In this document: positions 29,684-39,108 of the stretch, one piece after another | How positions within the stretch are numbered: position 1 is the stretch's first letter | Layout: each line of letters begins with the position of its first letter | Assembly: GCA_002695905.1 (NCBI GenBank) | Contig: NZQM01000151.1 | Span: 1-64,000 of the forward strand | DNA length: 64,000 bases | From: Parvibaculum sp. | GTDB taxonomy: Bacteria > Pseudomonadota > Alphaproteobacteria > Parvibaculales > Parvibaculaceae | Direction of reading: 5' to 3' | Translations under genes and position numbers: made by a program | Notes under the pieces: generated by a model | The model's input: only the letters and a program-made list of their open reading frames with translations | What the model was told of the DNA's origin: nothing | Databases searched by the model: none

Positions 29684-30949
29684 ATGCGAATGCGGCGTGT
29701 TGTTGTTACAGGCATGGGAATGGTCACACCTCTTGGGTGTGGCGTCGACACCACCTGGAAACGCGTTCTGGATGGCGAGTCCGGCGCTGGCATGATCTCA
29801 AAGTTCGACACCAGTGATCTGCCTTGCAAGATCGCCTGTGAAGTCCCCCGCGAAGGTGAGGGGGCCTTTATCCAGGATGACTGGGTTGAGCCAAAAGAAG
29901 CCAAGCGGATCGATGAATTCATCATCTATGCCTTGTCGGCTGCCGAGCAGGCGATCAAGGACAGCGGATGGGAACCCAAAAGCCACGAAGAACAGTGCCG
30001 CACTGGCGTGATGATTGGGTCGGGCATTGGTGGTCTTCCGGGCATCGAAGAAGCAGCAATTACGCTCCGCGACAAAGGCCCGCGGCGGGTGAGCCCGTTC
30101 TTCATTCCAGGTCGTCTGATCAATCTGGCGTCGGGATATGTGTCCATTAAATATGGCCTTAAAGGTCCGAACCACTCTGTCGTGACAGCCTGTTCAACCG
30201 GAGCCCATGCCATCGGCGACGCATCGCGGCTGATCATGTTTGGCGATGCCGACGTCATGGTCGCAGGCGGCGCGGAATCTGCCATCAGCCGTCTCGGCAT
30301 TGCAGGCTTTGCAGCCTGTCGCGCTCTCTCCACGGGCTTCAATGACACACCGGAAAAAGCTTCCCGTCCCTACGATGAAGGCCGTGATGGCTTCGTCATG
30401 GGCGAAGGGTCAGGTGTGGTTGTTCTCGAAGAGTATGAACACGCGAAAGCACGCGGCGCGACCATCTATGCAGAGGTTGCAGGCTATGGCCTTTCCGGCG
30501 ATGCCTATCACATCACGGCTCCTGCTTCTGATGGGGATGGTGGTTTCCGGTCAATGCAGATGGCGCTCGGACATTCAGGTCTTGGCGTTGCCGACATCGA
30601 CTATGTGAACGCACACGGCACATCCACTCCTCTGGGAGATGAGATTGAGCTCGGCGCAGTGTCACGCCTCTTCGGAAATTCAATCGAGACCATGTCCATG
30701 TCATCGACCAAGTCTTCTATTGGTCATTTGTTGGGCGCGGCGGGCGCTGTTGAGGCCATTTTCTCGATCCTCGCAATGCGGGACAATATGGTGCCACCGA
30801 CCATCAATCTGGAAAATCCGTCGGTTGAAACGGACATGGATCTGGTCCCGCTCAAAGCCCGTGAAAAACCAGTGAACGCAGTGCTCACGAACTCCTTCGG
30901 GTTTGGCGGAACCAATGCGTCACTCGTCATGAAGACCGCTGACGCTTGA
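29684..30949 (+). CDS. fabF: Beta-ketoacyl-ACP synthase II
   Basis: VTACSTGAHAIGDA, HGTSTPLGD, KSSIGHLLGAAG. Confidence 0.98.
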   Translation: MRMRRVVVTGMGMVTPLGCGVDTTWKRVLDGESGAGMISKFDTSDLPCKIACEVPREGEGAFIQDDWVEPKEAKRIDEFIIYALSAAEQAIKDSGWEPKSHEEQCRTGVMIGSGIGGLPGIEEAAITLRDKGPRRVSPFFIPGRLINLASGYVSIKYGLKGPNHSVVTACSTGAHAIGDASRLIMFGDADVMVAGGAESAISRLGIAGFAACRALSTGFNDTPEKASRPYDEGRDGFVMGEGSGVVVLEEYEHAKARGATIYAEVAGYGLSGDAYHITAPASDGDGGFRSMQMALGHSGLGVADIDYVNAHGTSTPLGDEIELGAVSRLFGNSIETMSMSSTKSSIGHLLGAAGAVEAIFSILAMRDNMVPPTINLENPSVETDMDLVPLKAREKPVNAVLTNSFGFGGTNASLVMKTADA

Positions 30950-32073
30950 GCAGCACGCCGGACGACCCAAAGCCAGAGGTTTCTGCCGAAGCCGACGACA
31001 GTGCGACGTCTGAGCAAAACCCCGCAGACGCTGACAAGGCTGCTGGCGTCGGCGAGCAGACACTGAGCGATCCAAAACCGCCACGACGATGGCTGCGTTG
31101 GGCCCTGATTATTGGCCTGGCGGGGCTGCTGGTGGTTGCGGGCACGGCGGTTGGCGCATTCTACTACGCCAAAGACCAGTTTGAGCGCGAGGGGCCAGCC
31201 GAGGCGGACAGTGTCTTCCTGCTGGAAAGAGGCACGGGCCTCAATAAGGCAGCAGCACAACTTGAAGGCCAGGGCCTCATCAACAATGCCTTGATTTTCC
31301 GGATTGTGCTCCAGGTTGTGGACCGGGCGGCTACCCTGAAAGCTGGTGAATATCTCATACCCGCCAATGCAAGCATGGTTGAGGTTGCAAACATTCTCCG
31401 TGAAGGAAAGTCAATCCTGCACAAGCTCACGCTGGCCGAAGGCCTGACCAGCTGGGAAGCGATGCAGATCATTGCTGCGGACCCGGTGCTCATTGGAAAA
31501 GTGCCTGACATCCCCGCAGAAGGCGCATTGCTGCCGGAAACCTATCTCTTCACCAGAGGCACAAGTCGCGCCGATATTGTTACTCAGATGGAAGCAGCTC
31601 ATGTTGAAGTGGTTGAGCGTCTCTGGGATGAGCGGGCGGAAAATCTGCCCATTACCTCAATTGAGGAAGCCGTGGTTTTAGCTTCCATTGTCGAAAAAGA
31701 AACTGGTGTTGCAGCAGAGCGGCCCCGTGTGGCGGCCGTTTTCATCAATCGGCTGAGACGCGGCATGCGCCTGCAGTCTGATCCGACGATTATCTATGGG
31801 ATCACGAATGGTCAGGGTCCCCTGGGGCGTCCCATTCGCCGATCAGAAATCGACCGAAAAACCGCCTACAACACCTACCAGATTGATGGCCTGCCTCCGG
31901 CACCAATTGCCAACCCAGGCGAGGCATCCATTGCGGCGGTGCTCAACCCGCCAACAACAAATGAGCTTTATTTCGTCGCGGACGGAACCGGTGGCCATGT
32001 GTTTTCGAAGACACTCGCGGAACACAACCGAAATGTCGCCAAATGGCGCCGGATTGAGCGCTCTCGCCGCTAA
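30946..32073 (+). CDS. mltG: Endolytic transglycosylase MltG (YceG-like)
   Basis: TTG start overlapping fabF stop; TM helix + LASIVEKETG, LQSDPTIIYG, YNTYQIDGLPPAPIANPGEASI. Confidence 0.95.
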   Translation: MSSTPDDPKPEVSAEADDSATSEQNPADADKAAGVGEQTLSDPKPPRRWLRWALIIGLAGLLVVAGTAVGAFYYAKDQFEREGPAEADSVFLLERGTGLNKAAAQLEGQGLINNALIFRIVLQVVDRAATLKAGEYLIPANASMVEVANILREGKSILHKLTLAEGLTSWEAMQIIAADPVLIGKVPDIPAEGALLPETYLFTRGTSRADIVTQMEAAHVEVVERLWDERAENLPITSIEEAVVLASIVEKETGVAAERPRVAAVFINRLRRGMRLQSDPTIIYGITNGQGPLGRPIRRSEIDRKTAYNTYQIDGLPPAPIANPGEASIAAVLNPPTTNELYFVADGTGGHVFSKTLAEHNRNVAKWRRIERSRR

Positions 32074-32117
32074 GCATTTTCAACAAAAGTTGCGGGACTT
32101 TTGTGGTTCGAAAAGGC
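32074..32117. repeat. Dispersed palindromic intergenic repeat, copy 3
   Basis: GCATTTTCAACAAAAGTTGCGGGACTTTTGTGGTTCGAAAAGGC. Confidence 0.65.
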
Positions 32118-32211
32118 TTTCGAAGACGTAGAGGCCATTGAGCCCGAGCATTGCTATACTGCTCAAAGCGCATATCGCGCACGTGTTGATTCCCAATCTG
32201 AGGATGTTTCC

Positions 32212-33114
32212 ATGGCCTTGAAGAGCATGACCGGCTTTGCCCGCACAGAGGGCAATCATGGCTCTTATCGATGGCATTGGGAGATCCGGAGCGTGAATGG
32301 CAAAGGGCTCGACTGCCGCTTTCGCCTGCCTTCCGGGTTTGAAGATTTGGAATCTCCTTTGCGCGACGAACTCAGCAAAGCGATCAAACGCGGCAATTGC
32401 CAGGCCGCCCTTCAGATGGACAAGTCAGCAGCAGAGACGACAGTGCGTGTGAATGACACGATGCTGCGTGACGTCTTGCTGGCAAGCAAGACAGTGTCAG
32501 CGGCTGCAGCGGAGCAGGGCGCGGAAATAGCGCCGCCAACCACTGACGGCTTGCTTTCTATCCGCGGTGTGCTCGAAACAGCCGATATTGAGGAAGATGA
32601 AGCCGACCAGAAAGCCCTGCGTGCTGCGCTGACATCGTCTTTCGCTGAAGTTGCAACTTCATTGGCGAAGGCCCGTCGGGACGAAGGCGAGAAACTTAAT
32701 GAGATCGTGAAGGGTCAAATAGACCGGATCGAAGCGCTGACGAATGAAGCCGCCAAATCCACAGCCGGTGGCACTGAGGCATTCCGCAAGCGACTAAAGA
32801 CCCAAGTCGCGGAACTTCTGGATGCCTCACCCGCATTGCCCGAGGATCGCCTAGCCCAAGAAGCAGCGCTGCTGGCAACGAAGGCGGATGTACGGGAGGA
32901 ACTGGACAGACTGACGGCCCATGTGGCCCAGGCGCGCGACCTCTCTGTGAGTGACGAACCGGTAGGCCGTCGACTTGATTTTCTCACCCAGGAGTTTAAC
33001 CGGGAAGCCAACACGCTCTGTGCAAAGGCCGCAGACAATGACCTCACCCGTATTGGTCTCGACCTCAAAGCCGTGATCGACCAATTGAAAGAACAGGTGC
33101 AAAACGTCGAATGA
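32212..33114 (+). CDS. YicC family endoribonuclease-like protein
   Basis: MALKSMTGFARTEG N-term, C-term FLTQEFNREANTLCAKAADNDLTRIGLDLKAVIDQLKEQVQNVE. Confidence 0.95.
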   Translation: MALKSMTGFARTEGNHGSYRWHWEIRSVNGKGLDCRFRLPSGFEDLESPLRDELSKAIKRGNCQAALQMDKSAAETTVRVNDTMLRDVLLASKTVSAAAAEQGAEIAPPTTDGLLSIRGVLETADIEEDEADQKALRAALTSSFAEVATSLAKARRDEGEKLNEIVKGQIDRIEALTNEAAKSTAGGTEAFRKRLKTQVAELLDASPALPEDRLAQEAALLATKADVREELDRLTAHVAQARDLSVSDEPVGRRLDFLTQEFNREANTLCAKAADNDLTRIGLDLKAVIDQLKEQVQNVE

Positions 33115-33749
33115 GCGAGATTGATATTCATCGCCGGGGATTGATGCTTGTGCTCTCTTCACCATCAGGGGCCGGGAAAACCACATTATCTCGGCGGCTG
33201 CTTGAGAGTGACGGCGAGATCACCATGTCTGTTTCCGCCACCACCCGTAAGCCGCGCCCGGGCGAGGAAGAGGGCAAGGACTATCATTTCCTCACCACCG
33301 AGGATTTTGGTGTGATGCGCAACAAGGGCGAGTTTTTGGAACACGCCAAAGTCTTCGATAATTACTACGGCACACCAAAAGGGCCTGTCGAAGAGGCACT
33401 CTCTGCTGGCCGCGATGTCATGTTCGACATTGACTGGCAGGGCACGCAGCAGCTGGAAGAATCTGCCTCCAACGATCTCGTGAAAGTCTTTATCCTGCCA
33501 CCGAGTGGGCATGAGTTGGAAAAACGTCTCAACACGCGCGCGCAGGATCCGCCAGACGTGGTCGCAGGCCGTATGGCGAAAGCGTCTGATGAGATCAGCC
33601 ACTATGCGGAATATGACTACATCATCGTCAATGATGACGTAGAAAAAGCGCTGAAGGAACTGACGGCCATTCTAGTGGCCGAACGAGTACGCCGGGAGCG
33701 CCGGGTGGGCCTTCGCACCTTTGTGCAGCAGCTGCAGCGGGCGCTTTAA
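33111..33749 (+). CDS. gmk: Guanylate kinase
   Basis: LSSPSGAGKTTLSRRL, SVSATTRKPRPGE. Confidence 0.98.
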   Translation: MSEIDIHRRGLMLVLSSPSGAGKTTLSRRLLESDGEITMSVSATTRKPRPGEEEGKDYHFLTTEDFGVMRNKGEFLEHAKVFDNYYGTPKGPVEEALSAGRDVMFDIDWQGTQQLEESASNDLVKVFILPPSGHELEKRLNTRAQDPPDVVAGRMAKASDEISHYAEYDYIIVNDDVEKALKELTAILVAERVRRERRVGLRTFVQQLQRAL

Positions 33750-33774
33750 ACCAAGATTAGTTTGAGAGGCACGC

Positions 33775-33870
33775 CCTTCGAGACGGATCTACGGTCCTCC
33801 TCAGGGTGAGGTTCTGTCTGCACCCTCATGGTGAGGAGGGCATGAGCGCAGGCGAAAGGCCCGTCTCGAA
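33775..33870. repeat. Nested-palindrome intergenic repeat (CCTCAGGGTGAGG family)
   Basis: Outer stem CGAGACGG(33779-33786)/CCGTCTCG(33861-33868); inner CCTCCTCA/TGAGGAGG and GGGTG/CACCC. Confidence 0.8.
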
Positions 33871-33902
33871 CCAGGTTGGTAGAGCTTAGGAGAGAGGTTT
33901 TT

Positions 33903-34547
33903 TCAGAAGCTCTCTTTGCCGACCAGCTCATCAAACGGCACCATGACAGCCTGCTGGTATGCGGGGCGGTCTTTCAATAGCTCGTACCAGGCAGACACAT
34001 GAGGCAGGTCAGGCCGCTCAATATCTTTCATTTCGAAGAAGCGAAAAAGACAGGTTCCTGCCGGAATATCTGCCAGAGTGAAGCTGTCACCGACGAGATG
34101 GTCATGGGTCGAAAGTTCTTTGTCCAACAGGGTGAGCGCCGCGATGGTTCTCTTCAACGCGCGATCCACAAACGCCGCGCTTTGTTTTTCTTTGGGCATC
34201 CGAACGCCCGCCCAAAAAAGATCGAGTGCTGCGGGAAGAAGGATCGTCTGCGCCCAATCCATCCATTGCGCGGCAAGCGCACGGTCCTGGACATCATCTG
34301 GGATAAGCGTGGGAGCGTATTGCTCCGCCAGATAGCGGACTATGGCCTGGCTTTCCCAAAGCACGAACCCGTCATCATCAATGACAGGGATACGCCCATT
34401 GGGATTGCGGGCGAGGAAGTCGGGGCTATCAAGGCCTCCAAAATCACCGCCCGCATCAATTCGTTCATGCGATTGACCCGTCTCCAACAAAGCCCAATAG
34501 GCCTTTTGAAGATTGAAAGCGCTGGCGCGTCCCCAAATACGGATCAT
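33903..34547 (-). CDS. Glutathione S-transferase family protein
   Basis: MIRIWGRASAFNLQKAYWALLETG thioredoxin-like N domain, VLWESQAIVRYLAEQY. Confidence 0.93.
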   Translation of the reverse strand: MIRIWGRASAFNLQKAYWALLETGQSHERIDAGGDFGGLDSPDFLARNPNGRIPVIDDDGFVLWESQAIVRYLAEQYAPTLIPDDVQDRALAAQWMDWAQTILLPAALDLFWAGVRMPKEKQSAAFVDRALKRTIAALTLLDKELSTHDHLVGDSFTLADIPAGTCLFRFFEMKDIERPDLPHVSAWYELLKDRPAYQQAVMVPFDELVGKESF

Positions 34548-34552
34548 GAATA

Positions 34553-34599
34553 GCGTTTCCAAGAAAAGTGCGCTTGCGGTTTTTTTTGTCCGGAAACGC
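34553..34599. repeat. Dispersed palindromic intergenic repeat, copy 4
   Basis: GCGTTTCC...GGAAACGC directly 5' of the GST start codon. Confidence 0.65.
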
Positions 34600-34618
34600 G
34601 ACGAGAAAAGAAACGATG

Positions 34619-34648
34619 GCCCGGTTTCAGCGAGAGTTAAAACCGGGC
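34619..34648 (-). terminator. Stem-loop downstream of the alcohol dehydrogenase gene (also second hairpin of the composite repeat)
   Basis: GCCCGGTTT/AAACCGGGC 9-bp perfect stem. Confidence 0.6.
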
Positions 34649-34656
34649 GTTATTGC

Positions 34657-35706
34657 TTAAGGTTTCAGAACAACCCGCCCCATGACGCCACCTGTACGCA
34701 GATCATCCAGCGATTTGGTCGCCTGGTTGAGCGGACGTTCTTCAACGGGGATTGGATCGATTTCACCAGCTTTGACCAGGTCCATCATGTCGATGGTTTC
34801 CTGAAGCGACCCGACATAGGAACCGCCAATACTGATCGCCCGCATAGGGAACATCGGGATCGGCATGGAGAAGCCACCGCCAAAGAGACCAACAACGATC
34901 ACCTGGCCACCTTTGCGGACAATCGATGAGGCAAACTGCAACGACGACTCAGAACCTACAAAATCAACCGCGGCAGGGACGCCGCCATTGGTATCCGCCA
35001 GCACCTTTTTGATCGCGTCATCATCTTTTGGGTTGTAGACAGCGTGTGCACCAGAACCCATGGCCGCCTGCAGCTTGTTCTCATCAACATCTGCGCCGAT
35101 TGGTGCTGCGTCAAAGAGTGTCTTGGCGAATTGCAGACCCATCATGCCAACACCGCCGAGACCAACAACGGCAACCCGCTCTTCAGGGCTGATGTCGCCG
35201 AGCTTTTTCATCGCAGAGTAAGCGGTGAGGCCAGAGCACATATATGTTGCTGCGAGGCCTTTGGAAACGCCGGCATAGTCCAGCAGGTAACGCGGGTGAG
35301 GCACGAGGGCATGAGTGGAATATCCACCAGCGACCTGAATGCCGAGGTTTTGCGGCTTGTTGCAAAGGTGCTCTTCACCGCGTCGGCAGGTGGGGCAGTC
35401 ACCGCAGCCAATCCATGGATAGGCGACGCGCTGGTCGCCAACCGCAACACCTTCAGCGTCGGGGCCAACAGCGATCACCTCGCCTTCAATCTCGTGACCG
35501 AGCGTGAAGGGGAGTTTCCGTCCGCCGCGAACATCGAGCTTATTGCCACCGCCCATGTCGAAATGCCCGTCATGCAGGTGAACGTCTGAATGACAAACAC
35601 CGCAATGGGTAACTTTGAGAAGGACTTGTGAGCCTTCAGGCATGGGCAGTTCGCTCTCAACGGACTGCAGAGGGGCTCCATATTCAACAATGGCTTCAGA
35701 TTTCAT
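34657..35706 (-). CDS. Zinc-dependent alcohol dehydrogenase
   Basis: CGVCHSDVHLHDG, GHEIEGEV, structural Zn site CGDCPTCRRGEEHLC, VVGLGGVGMMG. Confidence 0.93.
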   Translation of the reverse strand: MKSEAIVEYGAPLQSVESELPMPEGSQVLLKVTHCGVCHSDVHLHDGHFDMGGGNKLDVRGGRKLPFTLGHEIEGEVIAVGPDAEGVAVGDQRVAYPWIGCGDCPTCRRGEEHLCNKPQNLGIQVAGGYSTHALVPHPRYLLDYAGVSKGLAATYMCSGLTAYSAMKKLGDISPEERVAVVGLGGVGMMGLQFAKTLFDAAPIGADVDENKLQAAMGSGAHAVYNPKDDDAIKKVLADTNGGVPAAVDFVGSESSLQFASSIVRKGGQVIVVGLFGGGFSMPIPMFPMRAISIGGSYVGSLQETIDMMDLVKAGEIDPIPVEERPLNQATKSLDDLRTGGVMGRVVLKP

Positions 35707-35776
35707 GACGCGTTCCCTGTTTGGCTTGATTGCCCATATTTGTTGGGGCGCAATGTGGCACGGGGAGAGGGTCGGC

Positions 35777-36628
35777 TCAACTCTGTTTCAGGGTAGAGTA
35801 GGCACGGGCAAGAGCTGAAAACTCCTCAATGGAGAGCCTTTCAGCGCGGGCAGACGATTCGACACCGGCACGCTCGCAAAGTGCCAAGGGATCAACGGCC
35901 AGCGCCTTAAGGCTCGCCCGCACCATCTTCCGTCGCTGGCCGAAGGCGGCTTTGACAACCCGTTGCAGATCGCCAATCTCAGCTTCTGCTAGTGGCTGAT
36001 CTCGAGGTTCCAGATGGACAATGGAGGACGTAACCTTGGGCGGCGGCGTAAAGGCCATGCGGTCAACATCGAACATTTTCTGGGCAGTACACCGCCACTG
36101 CGCCAGGATGGAGAGCCGTCCATAGGCCTTGCTCCCTGGCTGCGCCACGATCCGTTCAGCGACCTCTTTCTGGAACATCAAGGTCAGGCTTTTGAACCAG
36201 GGCGGCCAGGGCTCCGTCTCCAGCCATCCGGTGAGCAAGGGCGTTGCTATATTATAGGGCAGGTTGGCAACGACCCTGACGGGCCCAGAGACAAGGCTCT
36301 TATGATCAAGCTGGAGAGCATCCCCCTCAACAATTGTAAGACCTCCAAGATAGGCGTCTGTGATCTCTTGCAAAGCCGACAGGCAGCGTTCATCGCGCTC
36401 AATCGCCACAACCTTGCCAGCACCTTCGGACAGGAGGGCACGCGTTAGGCCGCCGGGGCCAGGTCCGATTTCCAGCACGGTGACATCTTCAAGAGGACCA
36501 GCCGTCCGAGCGATCCGCGCCGTCAGGTTGAGGTCCAATAAGAAGTTCTGACCTAAGGATTTCTTGGCGTTCAATCCATGCGTCGCCAGGACGTCGCGCA
36601 GGGGTGGAAGACCATCGGCGTCGCTCAT
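35777..36628 (-). CDS. rsmA: 16S rRNA dimethyladenosine transferase
   Basis: [33 protein letters not shown]. Confidence 0.97.
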   Translation of the reverse strand: MSDADGLPPLRDVLATHGLNAKKSLGQNFLLDLNLTARIARTAGPLEDVTVLEIGPGPGGLTRALLSEGAGKVVAIERDERCLSALQEITDAYLGGLTIVEGDALQLDHKSLVSGPVRVVANLPYNIATPLLTGWLETEPWPPWFKSLTLMFQKEVAERIVAQPGSKAYGRLSILAQWRCTAQKMFDVDRMAFTPPPKVTSSIVHLEPRDQPLAEAEIGDLQRVVKAAFGQRRKMVRASLKALAVDPLALCERAGVESSARAERLSIEEFSALARAYSTLKQS

Positions 36629-37659
36629 GGGGCAATCGCACGGTGCGCAGCGATGGCGCTCGCTTGGCGCAGCGCCGCGATAAAACTGTTGGGGTTAGCC
36701 TTGCCGGTCCCTGCAATGTCGCAAGCTGTCCCGTGATCCGGCGACGTGCGCACAATAGGCAGCCCCAGGGTCGTGTTGACCCCATTGTCGAAATCAATGG
36801 TTTTAAGCGGAATAAGAGCCTGATCGTGATACATGGCGAGTACCGCATCATACCCGCGCCGGGCTTCCGCATGAAACATCGTATCTGCCGGGAAAGGTCC
36901 AGTCGCATTGATGCCAACATCACGAAGCATCTGCACAGCCGGTGCAATGATCTGCTCCTCTTCCAGACCAAGGGCTCCATTTTCACCAGCGTGGGGATTA
37001 AGCGCTGCGACCGCAATGCGGGGGTGAGCCAATCCAAAATCATGTTCCAGCGCGGCGGCCAGTGTGCGTCCCCTCGAAACGATAAGCTCGCTGGTCAGCT
37101 GATCTGGAACATCGGCCAGGGGAATATGGATCGTCACTGGCACGACCCTGAGGCCGGGACAAGAGAGCATCATTACCGGAGTGCCGCCAGTCGCCTCTGC
37201 CAGAAATTCGGTGTGTCCCGGGTGCTCAAATCCTTCTGAGTAGAGCATCTGTTTGTGGATGGGATTGGTCACAATGCCCGCTGCGTCGCCGCTCAGCGTG
37301 TAGGCCAAGGCCCTCTTGAGCGATGCAATCACACTTGGTGCGTTCCGCCCATCGAGGCTGCCTGGCTCGGCCGGGATAACAAGAGGTTGGGGGAGAACCG
37401 GTAACGCATCTGGAAACACGCTCTTTGTTTCATCAGGCGACGAGATCGTTCGAATAGGGATATCAAGGCCCAGGAGATCGGCGAGAGCACTGAGCCGTTC
37501 TGGAGCATCAATTGCAAAGAAAGGCGGTAGGGTTGCTTCGCGCCGTTGCGTCCAGGCAGCCAGAAGGATATCGCCACCAATGCCAGCAGGGTCCCCCATA
37601 GTGACCGCGAGTGGGCCAACGGAGCCGGCATCATCGAAAGACATCATCGGCCCTCCCAA
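36625..37659 (-). CDS. pdxA: 4-hydroxythreonine-4-phosphate dehydrogenase
   Basis: [66 protein letters not shown]. Confidence 0.97.
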   Translation of the reverse strand: MGGPMMSFDDAGSVGPLAVTMGDPAGIGGDILLAAWTQRREATLPPFFAIDAPERLSALADLLGLDIPIRTISSPDETKSVFPDALPVLPQPLVIPAEPGSLDGRNAPSVIASLKRALAYTLSGDAAGIVTNPIHKQMLYSEGFEHPGHTEFLAEATGGTPVMMLSCPGLRVVPVTIHIPLADVPDQLTSELIVSRGRTLAAALEHDFGLAHPRIAVAALNPHAGENGALGLEEEQIIAPAVQMLRDVGINATGPFPADTMFHAEARRGYDAVLAMYHDQALIPLKTIDFDNGVNTTLGLPIVRTSPDHGTACDIAGTGKANPNSFIAALRQASAIAAHRAIAP

Positions 37660-37689
37660 AGGCTGGGCCCCAAAAGGATAGATGGGGGG

Positions 37690-39003
37690 TTACCGGTATT
37701 CGATAACAGCGTCACGTCGTAGGTCGCGCAGGTGCCGCCGCGCCATCATGGAGACTTCCTGATTGAAGAGCGTGTTTTCAATGGAATCTCGTGTTGGCTG
37801 GTTGCCGACATCATCTTTACGGTCGCAAACAATCAATGCCTCGATGCCACGTTCCGTTCGACCGATAGGCACCACAGTGCCTGCCTCTGTTTCGAGCATC
37901 TGATCGCGGATGGGGTTGCGGAGCTGCGCGGCCGTCACGGATGAGGGTTGGCTGATGCGTGCGCCCGGGTACGCCGAGATTTGCTCTGGTGCGGACGCAC
38001 ACGTCCGGAAATCAGACCGGAACTTGTTGGCTTGGGCAACACGTGCCTGTAGCGCGCGTTCTGGTGCATCTTCAGCCAAAGAAAATATCACTTGCATGAC
38101 CTGGAATCGGGTTTCCAGCGGGTTCGGCCCCAACCCTTGTCGTTTTGAGCGCAACTGCATGATGTAGAAGCCATTCAGAGACCTGATGGGGCTGGAGACG
38201 GCGCCGACATCCATGCGTGAGACCGCTTCAGCTATTTGCGGCGCCAACTGGCTTTCCGACACCCATCCAATATCGCCGCCAATGGCAGCAGAGGCTGCTT
38301 GGCTGAATTGTTGAGCTACATTGGGAAAGGGGGCACCGGCTCGTAACTGTTCGACCAGCCGTTGGGCGCCTTGCGCCATTTCACGTTCCTGGCTGGGGTT
38401 ATCGAAGCTCAGATAAATCTCTGCGAGCTGGAATTGAACTTGGCTGGCGTCGTTGTTAATGCGGGCAAGCGTTTCGTCAATTTCGTCGTCGCCTATCTGC
38501 ACCAGAGGCGCAAAGCGGGCGCTGATAACGCGGTTCCATGCGACATCTGCCGTGATTTGTGTTCTGAGTGCGGCTTCGTTAACGCCGTTTTCGTCGAGAT
38601 ATTCGACGATTTCCTCGGACGACATGCCGGCGCGTTGGGCAATGCCAGTAATCGATTGGTCAACTTCCTCGTCTTCAATCTCTAATTCAAGACGCGCGGC
38701 TTCCTGCAGTTGGAGCTTCTCGTCTACGAGCGACCGAAGAACCTGCTCACGAATGCGTTCGATGTTTTCCCGCGTCGGCTGAATGCCTGATGTGGCGACA
38801 ACAAGACGGACACGTTGGTCGAGGTCATATTTTGAGATCACGGCGTCGTTTACGATGGCAGCTATGCCGAGTACTTCACCGGCAGCGCGTGTTGGCAGAA
38901 CCGTCATCGAGTAAACAAAACCAACGGTGACCAGCAATTGACAAAGAGCTGAGATCAATTTTTTTGTAGTCAACAGATCTGTACGCAGGGACACTTGGGT
39001 CAT
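37690..39003 (-). CDS. surA: Periplasmic chaperone SurA-like peptidyl-prolyl isomerase
   Basis: Signal-like N-term, SurA N-domain (IAAIVNDAVISKYDLDQRV), parvulin-like segment; between lptD and pdxA. Confidence 0.9.
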   Translation of the reverse strand: MTQVSLRTDLLTTKKLISALCQLLVTVGFVYSMTVLPTRAAGEVLGIAAIVNDAVISKYDLDQRVRLVVATSGIQPTRENIERIREQVLRSLVDEKLQLQEAARLELEIEDEEVDQSITGIAQRAGMSSEEIVEYLDENGVNEAALRTQITADVAWNRVISARFAPLVQIGDDEIDETLARINNDASQVQFQLAEIYLSFDNPSQEREMAQGAQRLVEQLRAGAPFPNVAQQFSQAASAAIGGDIGWVSESQLAPQIAEAVSRMDVGAVSSPIRSLNGFYIMQLRSKRQGLGPNPLETRFQVMQVIFSLAEDAPERALQARVAQANKFRSDFRTCASAPEQISAYPGARISQPSSVTAAQLRNPIRDQMLETEAGTVVPIGRTERGIEALIVCDRKDDVGNQPTRDSIENTLFNQEVSMMARRHLRDLRRDAVIEYR

Positions 39004-39108
39004 TAAATTCTCAACTAGGGAAATTGGCTCAAACATGCGGCATTGAGAGCCGCAAAGCAGTGGTCACACCATACAATTTTTGTCCGCTGAATCAACTTGT
39101 TAGACAGA

